Translations under genes and position numbers: made by a program
Notes under the pieces: model-generated
Database searches by the model: none
Seen by the model: only the letters and a program-made list of their open reading frames with translations
Told to the model about the DNA's origin: nothing
Source: Furcasterigmium furcatum
Lineage: Eukaryota; Ascomycota; Sordariomycetes; Glomerellales; Plectosphaerellaceae
DNA: 64,000 bases
Reading direction: 5' to 3'
Assembly (NCBI GenBank): GCA_001599815.1
Contig: BCIA01000003.1
Location: forward strand, 4,216,001-4,280,000
Shown here: piece by piece, positions 25,305-36,945 of the stretch
Layout: each line of letters opens with the position of its first letter
How positions within the stretch are numbered: position 1 is the first letter of the stretch

Positions 25305-28300
25305 ATGGCAATCCTCCAGCTCTCAAGCTCGGTGTCTCGACGACTCAAATCGACGGTCCTACTCGTGAAACCAGAGGCCGCGGTCAAGGAGCTCGTAGAC
25401 AACTCCATGGACGCCGGTGCCACCATCATCGAAATCCACATCTCTGCCAACACAATCGACAAAATCCAGGTCCGAGACAACGGCAGCGGGGTTGACCCGG
25501 ACGACTACCCTATGCTGGGCCATCCATCCCACACAAGCAAGCTCCGGAGCTTCGAGGAACTTCAATTCAAAGCAGGCAGCACCTTGGGCTTCAGGGGCGA
25601 GGCGTTGGCCTGTGCCAGGGATATATCCAAAGTCACCATTGTTACAAGAACTGCGAAGGACTCCGTCGCTCGCACCTTCGAACTCTACTCAAAAGCTGGC
25701 GATCCCCTCACACCAAGGCCAACTGCAGCCCCTCAAGGCACTACAGTCACTCTCGAAGGACTGTACAGCCAGCTGCCAGTAAGAAAGAGAGAGTACATCA
25801 AGAAGGCGCAGCAGTCCATCCTCACCATCAAGAGGCAGCTATTGGCCTTTGCTATGGCCCGACCAAATATCAGCCTCACCCTCAAGATCCTCGGCGGGAA
25901 CAAGAAACAGGACTGGGCGTATCGCCCCCCGAAAGCTCCCTCGGCGAAGGATGCAGTGGCGCAGATCTTCGACATGGATCTGGTTTCCCAGTGTGTCTAG
26001 AAGACCGCTTCAGTACATCCAGAGCCACGGCCGAAACATTCAGCTTTAGCAACTCAAGAGACACGGGAGAGCCGAGGCTCGTCCACTCTCATGATAGAGG
26101 CCCTCCTTCCGAGGCCGGATGCTGACACCAAGACATTGACTGGGAAAGGGGCTTTCATCTCAATCGACCAACGACCTGTCACAGCGGCCAGAGGCACCAT
26201 GAAGAAGCTCGTCAGCATTCTCAAGGATCACCTACAATCATCCAGGGCAGCCAATATCCGCCTTTCCAAGCCTTTTTTTTTGCTCAACATCTCCACTCCA
26301 CCTGGCTCATATGATGTGAATGTCACTTCAGCAAAGGACGAAGTCCTTTTTGCTGCAGAAAAAGAAATCCTGGACCTATTTGAAGGCATGTGCCGGGACA
26401 TCTATACCAACAATCAACCAGAACCAGAGAGCACATTTTCAGTCGCCGTGGAGGTACCTCGCGAGGATGCACTTTTTTCAGACATCGAGGGCGATGCCCC
26501 GTCGACGCCAGCCCCGATGGATGATGAGCCGAGTGCCCAAGATTCTTTGTCAAAACAAACGAAGCCTACATCGAGCACACAGGAGGAACCAAGCTGCTCC
26601 TTTTCACAGTTGCCACCCGTTCGACTGCCACAGGGGCAGCGCCGCCATCTGTGTCCAAACAGAGACGCTGAGCGTGAACGCCTGCAGAAGGCCATAGACG
26701 ACACACTTCCACCCATGCCTGCGGCCATAGCGAGTGACAGGGAATCGCATCTGACAGAAAGCCCAACTTCAGTTCATGTGCAGGGCGGGGAACTTGATTC
26801 ACCCACACCTGGGCCAACTCAGGCACGGCTTCGTGGATGCAAGATCAATTTGACGAGAACCAAAACCATGAGCACGGAAGGGAACGAGGGCCCTGAGCTG
26901 CCAATCTCCCCCTGGCCCGTTCAGTCGGCTGGCCCTCATCAACAGGTCTCACAGACAGAAAAGCCTGGAGAACTCAACCCATGGTCCATCGCCAAATTTT
27001 CTGCACAAACCGCAGCACCGAGGACCTTGTCAAATATCACAGCTAGCCCGCCACCAACCCCAGGAGCGGAAGCAGATGTTGTCAAATGCAACCAATCCAA
27101 TAGCCAAGCCTTAGTGACGGTTATTACACTAGCAAACAAGCCTCCATTCCCAACTCCTGGGTATGACCCGTCACCCCAAAAGGTCTTCTCAAAAAAGGAT
27201 GATAGGCACTTGCTTTTCCCAGCCGACTCGTTTCAACCCCCCGTCCCAACACATCTCGACAATACAGCAGAGAATGGTGAAGTTCCGAGTCATAGCCGTG
27301 GCGTCAGCAATTATCAACCCCCCCAAAAGAGTGCTGTGCCGACTTTGCCGTCCTCTGAGAAGCGTTCCTATCATCGAACAACCCCCCAGGATCTCGTCAA
27401 CGGCGCTGGATGGGACACTTGGGATAGGGCTTCCGACGCGGAAGGGATTAAGTTCATTTCTACCATCATGGGGAAGGCTTCTTCTCACACGGAGAATATG
27501 TTTGACACCGAGGCTTCCGCATTTCCCTGGAGCTCAGAGGTTGATGACACGCCGGTTACCCGAAAGAGGCAAGGACGGCGGTCGTCGGGAATGAATGGCC
27601 CAGAGCCCAAAATCTTGCAGCCTGGGGAGAAGTACGAAGATGCTGGCGAAGCTGGTCATATCCATCGACGACCCGGAACACAGCTTACACTGACCCAATA
27701 CCTCGAAGGAAACATCGGGTCATCACATGCGTCGAAGCCTCTCCCCCGACGAAGCCCTCTGGGTCCCTCAAGCAGACAAGAAGTCCAGGGCACGAGCTCG
27801 GAAAAGACAAAGTCCACTACTGTCAGTTCAACGGCGGGCTGCCTCGGCGATGTGGACCAGCCTGACGCACCTGACGCACCGTGTGTTGCTCGGTGCGGAG
27901 AGCGTGAGCCTTGCGGGAACAAACGAGTCGTAAGCACTCGATCTCGTTCGGCCGACTCGATGTTTGCAACTGATCCGAGGGCGTATCTCATACGAAGGCA
28001 ACGCTCGATGGCACGAACAGGGAGCAAGATTCCGAAAAGGCTCAGGTCGAGCAGACTGCCACTGGAAAACATAACTGATGCAGTGGCCTCAACGCAACTC
28101 ATCATCTCCCAACTCGACATGGATGCTTTGGCCTTGCTTTCAGATGCCGCGGCTCTCTATGACCCGTACATTTTGCATGGCCCATCCAAGAGCGTAGTGC
28201 TCGGGGCGCAGCAGCTCACAACGGGGATGGAATCCAAGATTCAGACGATCTTGAAGCATTGGGCGCGCAGCATCGAACAACACATGCCAAGCGACTTGGA

Positions 28301-28346
28301 CTCGAATCTACAGCTGGAAGGTTTATTGGTTGATGGCGGAGACTGA
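25305..28346 (+). CDS. MLH2: MutL-family mismatch repair protein, Mlh2/PMS1-like, with an in-frame stop
   Basis: A 1014-codon frame, open except for one TAG at 25998-26000 (codon 232). The N-terminus is a GHKL ATPase: VKELVDNSMDAGA with catalytic E29 and Mg-binding N33, RDNGSG (57-62), and LGFRGEAL (94-101). The lever region PVRKREYIKKAQQ and, after the stop, LLPRPDADTKTLTGKGAFIS and DVNVTSAKDEVLF match the second MutL N-terminal lobe. The start and motif spacing fit fungal Mlh2/human PMS1 better than Pms1 or Mlh3. About 500 residues of linker follow, and I see no DQHAxxExxxxE endonuclease motif, as expected for this class. The stop may be a nonsense mutation, a recoded or edited codon, or lie in a 51-bp intron (25993-26043, weak GTGTCT donor). 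Mlh2 with Mlh1 modulates mismatch repair and meiotic gene-conversion tract length. An upstream in-frame ATG exists at 25236. Confidence 0.8.
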
Positions 28347-30367
28347 CGCGGGAGAGCCATAGCGACGACATTCTCTCAGCACATCTGATGGGTCATGCTC
28401 GATGTACTGTACGTACGTATTCTTGATGGGGAACAGCACTAGCACTTAAGTAGACGTGGGATATCTTGGCAGATCGGGAGGGATCTTATCAACGTTTGTT
28501 TCTCCGCGCTGCCTAGTGCCTGTTTCAAGTTCCGGGCGTTGGTGGTTGTTCAGCCCAGAGCTAGCCCCGATGTTTGCCGTGATGTAACGTCAGTGACCAG
28601 GGACGGGGCTGACTTGGGAGGCAGCACCGTCTTCCCTCGCGGGGAGTGTGAAATGTGAGGTTGAGGTTTACGAATGCAGATTCCAGAAGTCCCCGTCCCT
28701 ACAGATGACAGCCGCAGGGAGCCACCGAGACTCACCGGCCTGGCTGCTGTGATTCGAGGAGACCGGAGCGATCGGGAAGTTTTCTTTAAATAGCGGCCAC
28801 TAGAGCGAGTGCGATCGACGGGTCAAGGTGGGCTGTGTTCGAGCGATACTTTGTCGTTTTGGGGTGAAGGTGGCCCGTCTTCGTATTCAAGGGGAGTGGC
28901 CGGGGCAATCGAGGCATCTTACTGTAATGAGGCCGGCAACAAGAGTGCTTGGCCAGCATGAGGGCCACGTCCTTCGCCGGTCTTGATCATGGAGATTTGG
29001 CCGCCGAGAGGGGATGGAGGTGCGATCGGTGCAAGATGAATGGTGGTGGAAAAGGGGGTTACGTCAGGGGACGCCGGGCGGTTATTACCTTCCATTGGGG
29101 CGCCCGGTCACCAAAGGAGGAGGAGGTGACGGGAAGGTGATGGGAAGGTGATGGAGCTGTTTACTGTCAGGTCTCATCTCACTATCGCTGATATCGCAAA
29201 TTGGGCCTCTTTCTAGGGTGGGAGGATGCTGGAAAAGGCGGGTCGGCCATGCTGCTGACTGCACGTCCAGGTATATATCCTCCATCGTATGGGCTTATAA
29301 TACTGGCGCAACTGGGTGATGGAAGAGGTCGACCTCGAGACGTCGCTGAGGGCGGTTGTTCCAAACGTCATGAAGCGATCTTCAACGAATGAGTGATGAT
29401 GCACCGCCTCCTTCGCCTGCCCGCCCTGAGTTGTAGGTCGGTCCCAGGTCCGCCGTCGGCGCTCGAGGCATCCGTGCTTCAGGCCCACCTGGCGCTGAAC
29501 ATGCCCCCGGCCGTTCGCTGGTGTAAGGTCCAGGGTAGCTGTGGCTGGCACTGGCCTGACTGGGTAGGGGCCACACCCCACCGAATACGGTGCAGGGAAG
29601 CGGCCATGCCCACTCATGGTCCAGCAAGACACGAGAAGGAGATGCAGTGCGCGCGCGCTCCACTTTCATCCGACCCAACCTTCTTCGCTCTGCCTGCCTG
29701 CCCCTTGGCGCCGCTCGCTCCTGTGCCCATCCATGTACAGTACTTCTGCTCCAGGCACCTTTCAGCCTTTTTCTCCTGACTTTCCCTCCGTCTGGTGTCC
29801 TGCGACATCAACTGCTTGTTGAACTTTCCGTCAGTAACTCGCATGCTGCAGGTGGTCTCTGCATTTTGTCGCCCCCCTCTCCGCATCTCGACTTGTCTGC
29901 CCGCGCGACTCCATCTCCTCTTCCCGCAGAACAGAACCACGACCTGCCGTCCCTCCAGTCAGTAGCAGATAGCGAGTCCTATCCTATCCAGAAGTCGCCA
30001 GCCCACGCCACGCGACGACGGCCCGCCTTCAGCACCCCGAGTCGCACTCTCCCATCTTGTCACGTCGTACCGAAAGGAGCCTGTGAAGATGCGCCAGCCT
30101 TGAATAGCCCACCATCCGCCACTCGCGAGGTCTCACCTTTCCCGCCGATAGTCTTGACGGCGACGCCTCGTCATCCGACCCCGAATGCCTCCCGCGCCCG
30201 ACCTCTTTCCCGTCCAGACCTGTTCCGAGAGACATGCAGTACCTCGTCGCTGTGAATATGGGAAGCGCCGTTCTGCGTCGTCACCGCTCGCCATGATATC
30301 CTCTCGCTCCAGATCCGCACGACCGTGCCAACATCGCTCGTTCTCGTGCCGAACACTCTCGCTCGAC
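28347..30367. other. Intergenic stretch and pyrimidine-rich leader
   Basis: Two kilobases without a convincing gene. The left half holds the 3' end of the mismatch-repair gene and a GTAC/GTACGTACG palindromic patch near 28407-28420. From about 29640 the plus strand becomes pyrimidine-rich, which fits a long 5' leader of the membrane protein starting at 30368. Two ATGs in frame with that protein (30185 and 30293) lie in this leader. Confidence 0.5.
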
Positions 30368-33300
30368 ATGACCTGTCCCGGCCGGCGCCTGCCACCCTCG
30401 CCGGGCAGGTCTTCTTCTACAACATGGCTGATCCTCTTCTTCGCCTTGTTCTTCGCCCGGACCGCCCATGCCGTTCGGATAACCTTCGAAAACTGCCTTC
30501 CAACGTCGTACAGACTCGCGGATCCTCCACCGCTGCAGTGGGAACCTGTGTGGGTCGATGCTCGCTTCGACACCAGCTCCGAGAATCATAATCTTGTCAT
30601 GACCGTCTGGGGAAACGTCACGGGCTCCCGGAATCTGGGGGTTGAGCTGCCGCCGCCCGGGGACCCAGCATGGGAAGATCCCAACAAGACCGACGGCAAG
30701 ATCCTCGCTGTTCCCGACCGAAATAATCCGAACCTCACCGCGTTGGTGGCCCGGGTTGATTTTCTCAGCTACCGGGCTTACCGGGAGCGCGAGGACTTTT
30801 GCAACGACAAGCTCACTAACGGTTCCTGCCCCTTGGCTCCTGTCTTTGATTCTCCGGACTTGTAAGTGATATGCCACTCAGCCCCTTACGCTGCTATGAC
30901 CGATGGCTGACCCGTCTCTCGCAGAGTGTTGCCTTACGACCTACCCTCCGTCAACTTCAGTCACGATTTCTTCTCCTCCTACTCATTCACGTCTCTCGCT
31001 GCCACCTTTCTCATAATCTATGGCGACACCGGGGCCACCAATATCGGATGTGTCTCCTCTACCATTACCCCTGACCTTGGTCCCCGCCGTCACCTTATAA
31101 TCTGGCTGCCTCTCGTCATCCTCGTCTTGGTCGGGTTTGCAACTGCCTTCGCTGGCGTCTTTAGCCCATGGGGAAGTACCGATGTCTTCCGATGGACCTC
31201 CAACTTCGGCAGGGATGCCGACCTTTTGCGTCTAGTCACGCCTGGATTCGGGGACTGCTTGCAGTACATCCAGTTCGTTGTTCTCACTGGCGGACTCACT
31301 CTCAGTTATCCCGGATTCTACCAGCCCATTGTCAGCCAGGCCGGGTGGTCGGTCCTCATGTTCAATGAGAGTCTTGCGAGCGGCGGGCCGGGCTGGCAAG
31401 CTGTCCAGGATGGCATTTATTTCACAGATGGCGCTTATGGCTTGCAGGAGCTCGCTCAGCTCATGGGCATACCGGATGTCGAGGACATCTGGGTTGGCAT
31501 GATCGTGTGGCTCCTGGTAATCATTGCAGCAGTCCTGGTACTCGTCCAGGTTGGCTTCTTTCTCCGCTGGATTTTCCGGCTCGTCAGCAGCACGGCTGAA
31601 GAAGACCTGCGTGCGAAAAACTTGCCCTTCTCAGCAGGCAACATCATCCGAGTTGTCTTCAACTACTTCCTCCTGCCCATTGTGGCGCTCTCAACCTTCC
31701 AGCTGGTTGTGGCCAACGAGTCTCAACCATATGCGGTTGCCATGGCTGCGATTACACTGGTCATATTGATCATCTTCGCTGCTTGGCTCCTATACTTGAT
31801 CATCAGGACGAAACCGAGGGCAGTCTTGTTCGATGACTTGCCGACAGTTCTGCTGTATGGTCCTCTCTACAACACTTATTCTGACGAGACAGCTACCTTC
31901 GCGCTTGTCCCCGTCATCCTCACTTTTGTGCGCGGTATCGCCATTGGCGCCGTTCAGCCTGCAGGCATCGCCCAGATCGTAATGCTGGCCATTTGCGAGG
32001 TTATTCAAATCTTCACGCTACACGCCGTCCGACCTTTCAGCTCGCCAACTTCGATGAACGCCTATCATACGCTCTTCTCCGTTTTGCGGTTTGCGACCGT
32101 CATGATGATGGTGGCATTCGTCCCAGAACTCGGCGTTACCGAAGGGCCTAAGGGATGGATTGGATATGCCATCCTCATCCTTCATGCTGGTGTCCTTGTC
32201 CTTGGATTTCTTCTGAATGCATTGCAGACCATCTTCGAGGTGACAGCCGGGCTCATGGGAGCCGGAGGTGAGGATGGCTTGGCTAGAGGAGGACTGGCTA
32301 AGATCTTTGGCATGCGCCAGCTGCAACGCCGTATCTCACGGCGTGGCAATGGCCCATCGCGACAGAGCCAGCTTTCAAGCGCTGCCATGCTGGATAATGA
32401 CGAGAACTCCAAGTCAGGATACAACATGCCGAGTGGAAGACTTCGGAGCGAGTCTGCTGGCAGTGGATTTCTCCTCCGAAGCCACAACAGGAACTCATCG
32501 GCCCTGGACAGCATCGATGCACTGTCTATGCCGAACAGAGGCGCTGATACCAACAGTATGTTCACCCCGACCACTCCTGGTGAAGCCAGCACATTCTCCT
32601 TCCTGCCTTCGCCTGGTGGCGCCACGCGTCCTCAGCCGGCACTTACGATGGAGGCTTCCGACCCCTATTATCGGCCCCCGCGACGACGTGGCGATACCCT
32701 GACCGGTTCCCTCAGTTCGGAACGGCGGAGACTATCGCTGGCGGAGTCGAGGCGCTACAGCCAAGGCGGTGGGCAGTTGGACGGCGGGGACAACGAAGGG
32801 CCAATTGGGCCTATTGAGAGAGCATCGACACCAGCCCCGGTACCTATTAGTCTCGTACCACGTGCGGATTATTCGACCCGCGAAGTCGACTTTTACTATG
32901 GGGTTCGCGGTCCAGCTTTGAATTCCGAGGGACTTGGCCGGAAGCTGGGCACGGGCCCGGCAGATCCTACCGGTCCCATGTCCTCAGCCGCCGGTTGGTT
33001 CAGGAACATGTTTGGTGCCAAGACCAAGGAGAAAGGAAAAGGCTTCGAGGTTGTCCGAAGCGCACGGATGCCTGCTGCCATGCGTGCCCCTGGAGGCGAG
33101 TTTAGTGATAACCCACCTCCGGAGGGCATACCCGTGGCCATGGGCGTACTGAGGAACGGGCCCATCGATTCCGATGACGACGATGAGCCGAATCAAACGC
33201 CCCGAAAGCAACCACAGGGCGATTTCCTCACTGGCGACGGGGCAACACCACTCGGCGAGACTTCGACTGTGTCGGATGGACCACCTTTGTTGCCCGGGAT

Positions 33301-33802
33301 CGACGCGGGCGAGAGCATTCGATTCCCCAGTCGAGCGCCATCTAGCAAGAGTGGATTAGGCGTCCGGCAGCCCCGTGGCGCCCTACAACACCCTGAGTTT
33401 GACTTGGACATTCCCGGTATTCCCAGGAAGAGCTCAAAACGGCACTCGGGGGCTGACTTCCCACCTCCCTCCTTCAACGTCGTTCCTCCAGCCTCACCAG
33501 CACGGAGTGGCCCGCAGGCACCGCCGGCTGCTGCAGCCACCAGCCGCCTTCCCTTCCATAGGTCGGATTCACAGAGACGGCCATCTGGGTCCTCCATGGG
33601 CGCAACGGACGATAGTAACCAGGAAGCGTCGGTATCGCCGTCGCCTGACGAGAGACCAACAAGCTTTGGCTATGTCGCACAGCATAGCATCAACCGCGTC
33701 GACCCAGGGCATCACCAAGCCGACTTGCTTGGCGCTTCTGCCGAGCTTGTCGACGGGGGCCGCACCTCGAGTCGAAGCTCCCGGGAAGGCCGTTCGTCTT
33801 AG
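30368..33802 (+). CDS. TRP/Flc-like integral membrane protein (SPRAY/Pkd2 family)
   Basis: Two exons (30368-30861, 30925-33802) around a 63-bp phase-2 intron encode 1123 residues. From the ATG at 30368 the protein opens with a clear signal peptide (hydrophobic TTWLILFFALFFARTAHA). Next comes a luminal or extracellular domain of about 150 residues with paired Cys and N-glycosylation sites (NVTGS, NLTAL, NGSC), like the ML-like domain of Flc proteins. A bundle of about nine to ten hydrophobic helices follows (for example LIIWLPLVILVLVGFATAF and MIVWLLVIIAAVLVLVQVGFF), then a conserved VRPF segment. The last 500 residues are a Ser/Pro/Gly-rich cytosolic tail. The family (PF06011-type TRP) includes yeast Flc1-3, fission-yeast Pkd2 and Neurospora SPRAY, linked to Ca2+ homeostasis and cell-wall or membrane tension. 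Starting at 30185 or 30293 would bury the signal peptide, so 30368 is preferred. Confidence 0.88.
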
Positions 33803-34460
33803 GTTCGTCTTGGAAAGGAGCGATGCCTTTTTTCTTTATTTTTATGGGAATGGCCACAGGCCACAGTGTATACGATTGTCCGGGCTGCCCCAGGGCGTCA
33901 GTTTGGCTACGATTAGCAATGGTGCTTGCACAAGCGACGGCGTACCAAAATGGGAATGGTTTGTTGATTTACCAAGGGGTTGGGAAGCTGGGGTTTCCTA
34001 TAATCTGGTGTGGTGTAGTATATACGAGGCAAGAGTCGCCTTTGCGCATGTGCTGCTCAGCGGATGTCTTGCTAGCTGATGGTAGATACAAGTAGTTACT
34101 TAATCTTACGAGCTCATGATTCAATACCACAAATCGTGCCACAAGTAGCCACTCGCTGTCTTGCATGTTGTCTCGCGGCGGGCTTTGGAGTGCAGTTTAG
34201 CCCCTATTTTTCGGTCAGGCACTCTCACCGAGAGCCAGGAGTAAAGTACCCCGCCAACAATGGCTTATCGGCGCCACATGTTATCGATACAGTGACGATA
34301 AGAATTTTTCTTTACAACACTGGAGCTTCCCAGCTTTGAAGGTCGTCGACTGTCAACTCGCAGCCAAAAACACACCTCAGATCACAACACAAGAATCACT
34401 ACAACCCACAATCGCTCACATCCACATCTTGTACTTTTGGCCACTCAAGAAAGCACCATC
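33803..34460. other. Intergenic region between the TRP-like gene and ACL4
   Basis: These 658 bp lie between two genes on the same strand and should hold the 3' UTR of the first and the promoter of ACL4. The 33830-33850 and 34300-34320 patches are AT-rich. No coding frame or recognisable site is seen. Confidence 0.5.
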
Positions 34461-35570
34461 ATGGCGCCGACCCGGCCAGAGAAGGACGCAAAGCAACAGA
34501 AGCCCGCAGACGCGATGCTTCTCATCAGCCTCGCCGTCACCAAGCTCGAAGAAGGCGATTTGGAGACGGCCTTCGCCGCGGCACAGCAGGCGCTCGACAC
34601 GGCTGGGGAGGGCGGCGAGCACGAGCTCCTCGCGCTCAACATCCTGGGACAGATCTGCATCGAGGCCGGCGAGGTGGAGGATGCGCGGGCGTGCTTCGAG
34701 CGCGCGGTGGCGCTGGACGAGGACGGGTCCCGCGACGAGCGGACCGGAGGCGGTGCGGAGAAGTTCCTCTGGCTCGCGCAGCTGAGCGAGGACGGCGGGC
34801 GGGACAGCGTCGGCTGGTTCGAGCGCGGGGCGCAGGCGCTGCGGGGGCAGATCCAGCAGCTGGTCGATCTTCCGGCGCGGACGGCGGAGCAGGAGGCCGT
34901 GCTGGAGGAGAGGAAGCGCAAGCTGGCGGGGACGCTGTGCGGCGTTGCTGAGGTGTACATGACCGACCTGTCGTGGGAGGAGGACGCGGAGCAGCGGTGC
35001 GAGATGCTCGTCACAGAGGCGACGCTCGTCGCCCCCGGGCTGCCGGAGACGTGGCAGACGGTGGCGAATGTGAGGATCTCGCAGCAGAGGATGGAGGATG
35101 CGAGGGCGGCGCTGACGAGGAGTCTGGAGATCTGGAGGGATCTGCCCCCGCAGCACGAGGATGTGCCGGATTTCCCGACGAGGGTCAGTCTGGCGAGGCT
35201 GTTGCTCGAGACGGAGATGGAGGTGGAGAGCATGGAGGTTCTGGAGAGGCTGGTGTCGGACGATGATGAGAGTGTCGAGGCGTGGTATCTGGGCGGTTGG
35301 AGCCAGTTCATCACGGGCGAGAAGGCCAAGGAGGCGAAGAAGGACGAGGAGGAATGGCAGGCGTACTGGAGGTCCGCCCAGCGACGACTCACGCGGTGCC
35401 TGAAGTTGTTCGAGGCGCAGGATTACGAGGATGAGAGGCTGGGAGAGCACGCGAAGGAGCTCCTGGAGACCACGAACAAAACGATCGGCCCCCTGCCGAA
35501 GGACCAGGAGGACGCGGATGAGTGGGAGGACGATGAGGGCAGCGATGAGGACCAGCAGATGACCGGATGA
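34461..35570 (+). CDS. ACL4: Acl4-type TPR chaperone of ribosomal protein Rpl4
   Basis: A single exon of 369 residues. It is built of tetratricopeptide-like helical pairs: DAMLLISLAVTKLEEGDLE, HELLALNILGQICIEAGEVE with ARACFERAVALDED, AGTLCGVAEVYMTDLSWEED, ETWQTVANVRISQQRMEDAR, and SLARLLLETEMEVESMEVL with SVEAWYLGGWSQFITG. It ends in a very acidic tail (DADEWEDDEGSDEDQQMTG). Length, repeat layout and tail match yeast Acl4, which binds newly made Rpl4 and escorts it to pre-60S particles; the acidic end suits binding a basic ribosomal protein. The ATG at 34461 is the first in the open frame. It converges on GIR2 with only 247 bp between stops. Confidence 0.88.
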   Translation: MAPTRPEKDAKQQKPADAMLLISLAVTKLEEGDLETAFAAAQQALDTAGEGGEHELLALNILGQICIEAGEVEDARACFERAVALDEDGSRDERTGGGAEKFLWLAQLSEDGGRDSVGWFERGAQALRGQIQQLVDLPARTAEQEAVLEERKRKLAGTLCGVAEVYMTDLSWEEDAEQRCEMLVTEATLVAPGLPETWQTVANVRISQQRMEDARAALTRSLEIWRDLPPQHEDVPDFPTRVSLARLLLETEMEVESMEVLERLVSDDDESVEAWYLGGWSQFITGEKAKEAKKDEEEWQAYWRSAQRRLTRCLKLFEAQDYEDERLGEHAKELLETTNKTIGPLPKDQEDADEWEDDEGSDEDQQMTG

Positions 35571-35817
35571 GGGTGTCAGGAGGCGTTCTCCTCTCCTTAT
35601 CATGACTACTGCGGGCGTTCAGGGGTTGGTACTCAAAGCGGCATGTCGCTCGATTGCAGCATTACGGTCGTCACGACGACCGGATTCATAGACATGGATT
35701 TTCTCCTGTTCGATAGACAAGACATGACACATTTGGCACTAATAATATGTCTCCTGAACGCCGACCAATGCGCACCCATATCCAATGGGCTTCGAAATGA
35801 CTTGCGTGAGATTGACG

Positions 35818-36591
35818 CTACGACGCCGCCTCGACCTTGAGCTTTTCGATGCCTTCTGTGACGCCGTCCTCCTCGCCCTCCTCGTCCACATCGACCACCT
35901 TCCCGGCCAGGCCCCTCTCCCAGAGCTGGCGCCCCGTCAGCTTGACGGGCTCCTTGACCTTTGCCTTCTTCAGCTCGGCGAGCCTCTCCTCCTCCGCCCG
36001 GACCCTGACCTCCTCCATCTCCTTGAGGAAGTCGTCGCGCCACTTCAGGAAGGTCTCGGGCGTAACCGGCGTGCCGTGGAACTTCTTATTCTCCTCCCTC
36101 TCCGCGGCGAGGGCGGCCTCCTCGCGCACCTTCTCCTGCGCGGCCTTGCGGTCCGCGACGAGCTGCTCGGCGGCGTCTTTCAGGACGTTGACGAGGGTGA
36201 ATATCATGGCGATGCCGAGGTTTTCCTGGATCGTCTCCTCGAGGGAGGCAAGGAGATGGTCCTTGTCTTCGGCGACGGAGAAGTCCGGGTGGGAGGATGC
36301 CGCGTTCTGGGGGGTCTGGATGTCGAGCATGGGTGCTTCGTCGGGGTAGGCGTCTGGGTATCGGACGTGGAGGAGCATGGTGGGGGGGTCATCTGTGGGC
36401 TCTTCATCTATGATGTCGAGGGCGATCTTTATCCTGAACTCTGTCTCGGAGATGTCTGCGACGGAGCGTTAGGATTCCTGTCAGGTCCTCCTGGATGGCG
36501 GGGTAGAATAAGGATGGTGCGAACCTGTGATTTCTTCCGGGAAAATGGACTCGAGCACCTCGCGCTCCTCGACCTGCTCTTCGCGACCCAT
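35818..36591 (-). CDS. GIR2: RWD-domain protein, Gir2/RWDD1-like
   Basis: Two exons (36591-36525, 36455-35818) around a 69-bp phase-1 intron encode 234 residues. The N-terminal RWD domain (about residues 5-115) starts with VEEREVLESIFPEE, continues with FRIKIALDI and MLLHVRYPDAYPDEAP (the family's YPxxxP turn), and ends in a long helix. The rest is charged and helical (VADRKAAQEKVREEAALAAE), then FHGTPVTPETFLKWRDDF, a segment shared with RWDD1/DFRP2-type proteins, and an acidic end. Yeast Gir2 binds Gcn1 and the GTPase Rbg2 and works on translating ribosomes under amino-acid stress. The same role is likely here but inferred. It shares a 354-bp divergent upstream region with PUF6. Confidence 0.9.
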
Positions 36592-36945
36592 GGTGGGCTA
36601 TACTGGAGTTGGAAACTGGGCAAAAACAACGGTGAGATGCTGGCAATTGCAGGAAGAGAGGCTGTATGTCGTCTGATTGTTATACCGAACTGGAGGCCAA
36701 AGTGGTGAAGGTGGGGGGACAAGGTCGGTCGGTACGTACCTTGGCCGCATTGTGGGGTGCTGCTCTGGAACTGGACAAGCGCCGCTCTCACCGCCCGGCA
36801 AATCGTACAAAAAATTCGGACTCGAGAAGTGCTCTGAACTTTTTACTGGGGCCAAGGACCGATAACGACTTCGGCTCTCCCACTGTTCGCTTTGTGCATT
36901 CTTTCCCCAGCAAGTCCACGCCGGCATTTCAGGACAACAACCAAC
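36592..36945. promoter_or_regulatory. Shared upstream region between GIR2 and PUF6
   Basis: The 354 bp between two divergent start codons hold both promoters. The two gene products act in translation and ribosome assembly, so co-regulation is plausible. I could not pick out a specific site. Confidence 0.55.

Noticed and set aside
25993..26043. A 51-bp intron in the MLH2-like gene that would remove the TAG
   Set aside because: Not adopted as the default model because the GTGTCT donor is weak and there is no clear branch site; kept as an alternative to be tested.
34416..35603. 395- and 315-codon minus-strand open frames opposite ACL4
   Set aside because: Shadows of the TPR gene caused by GC-rich codons; Leu/Arg- and Ser-rich with no domain.
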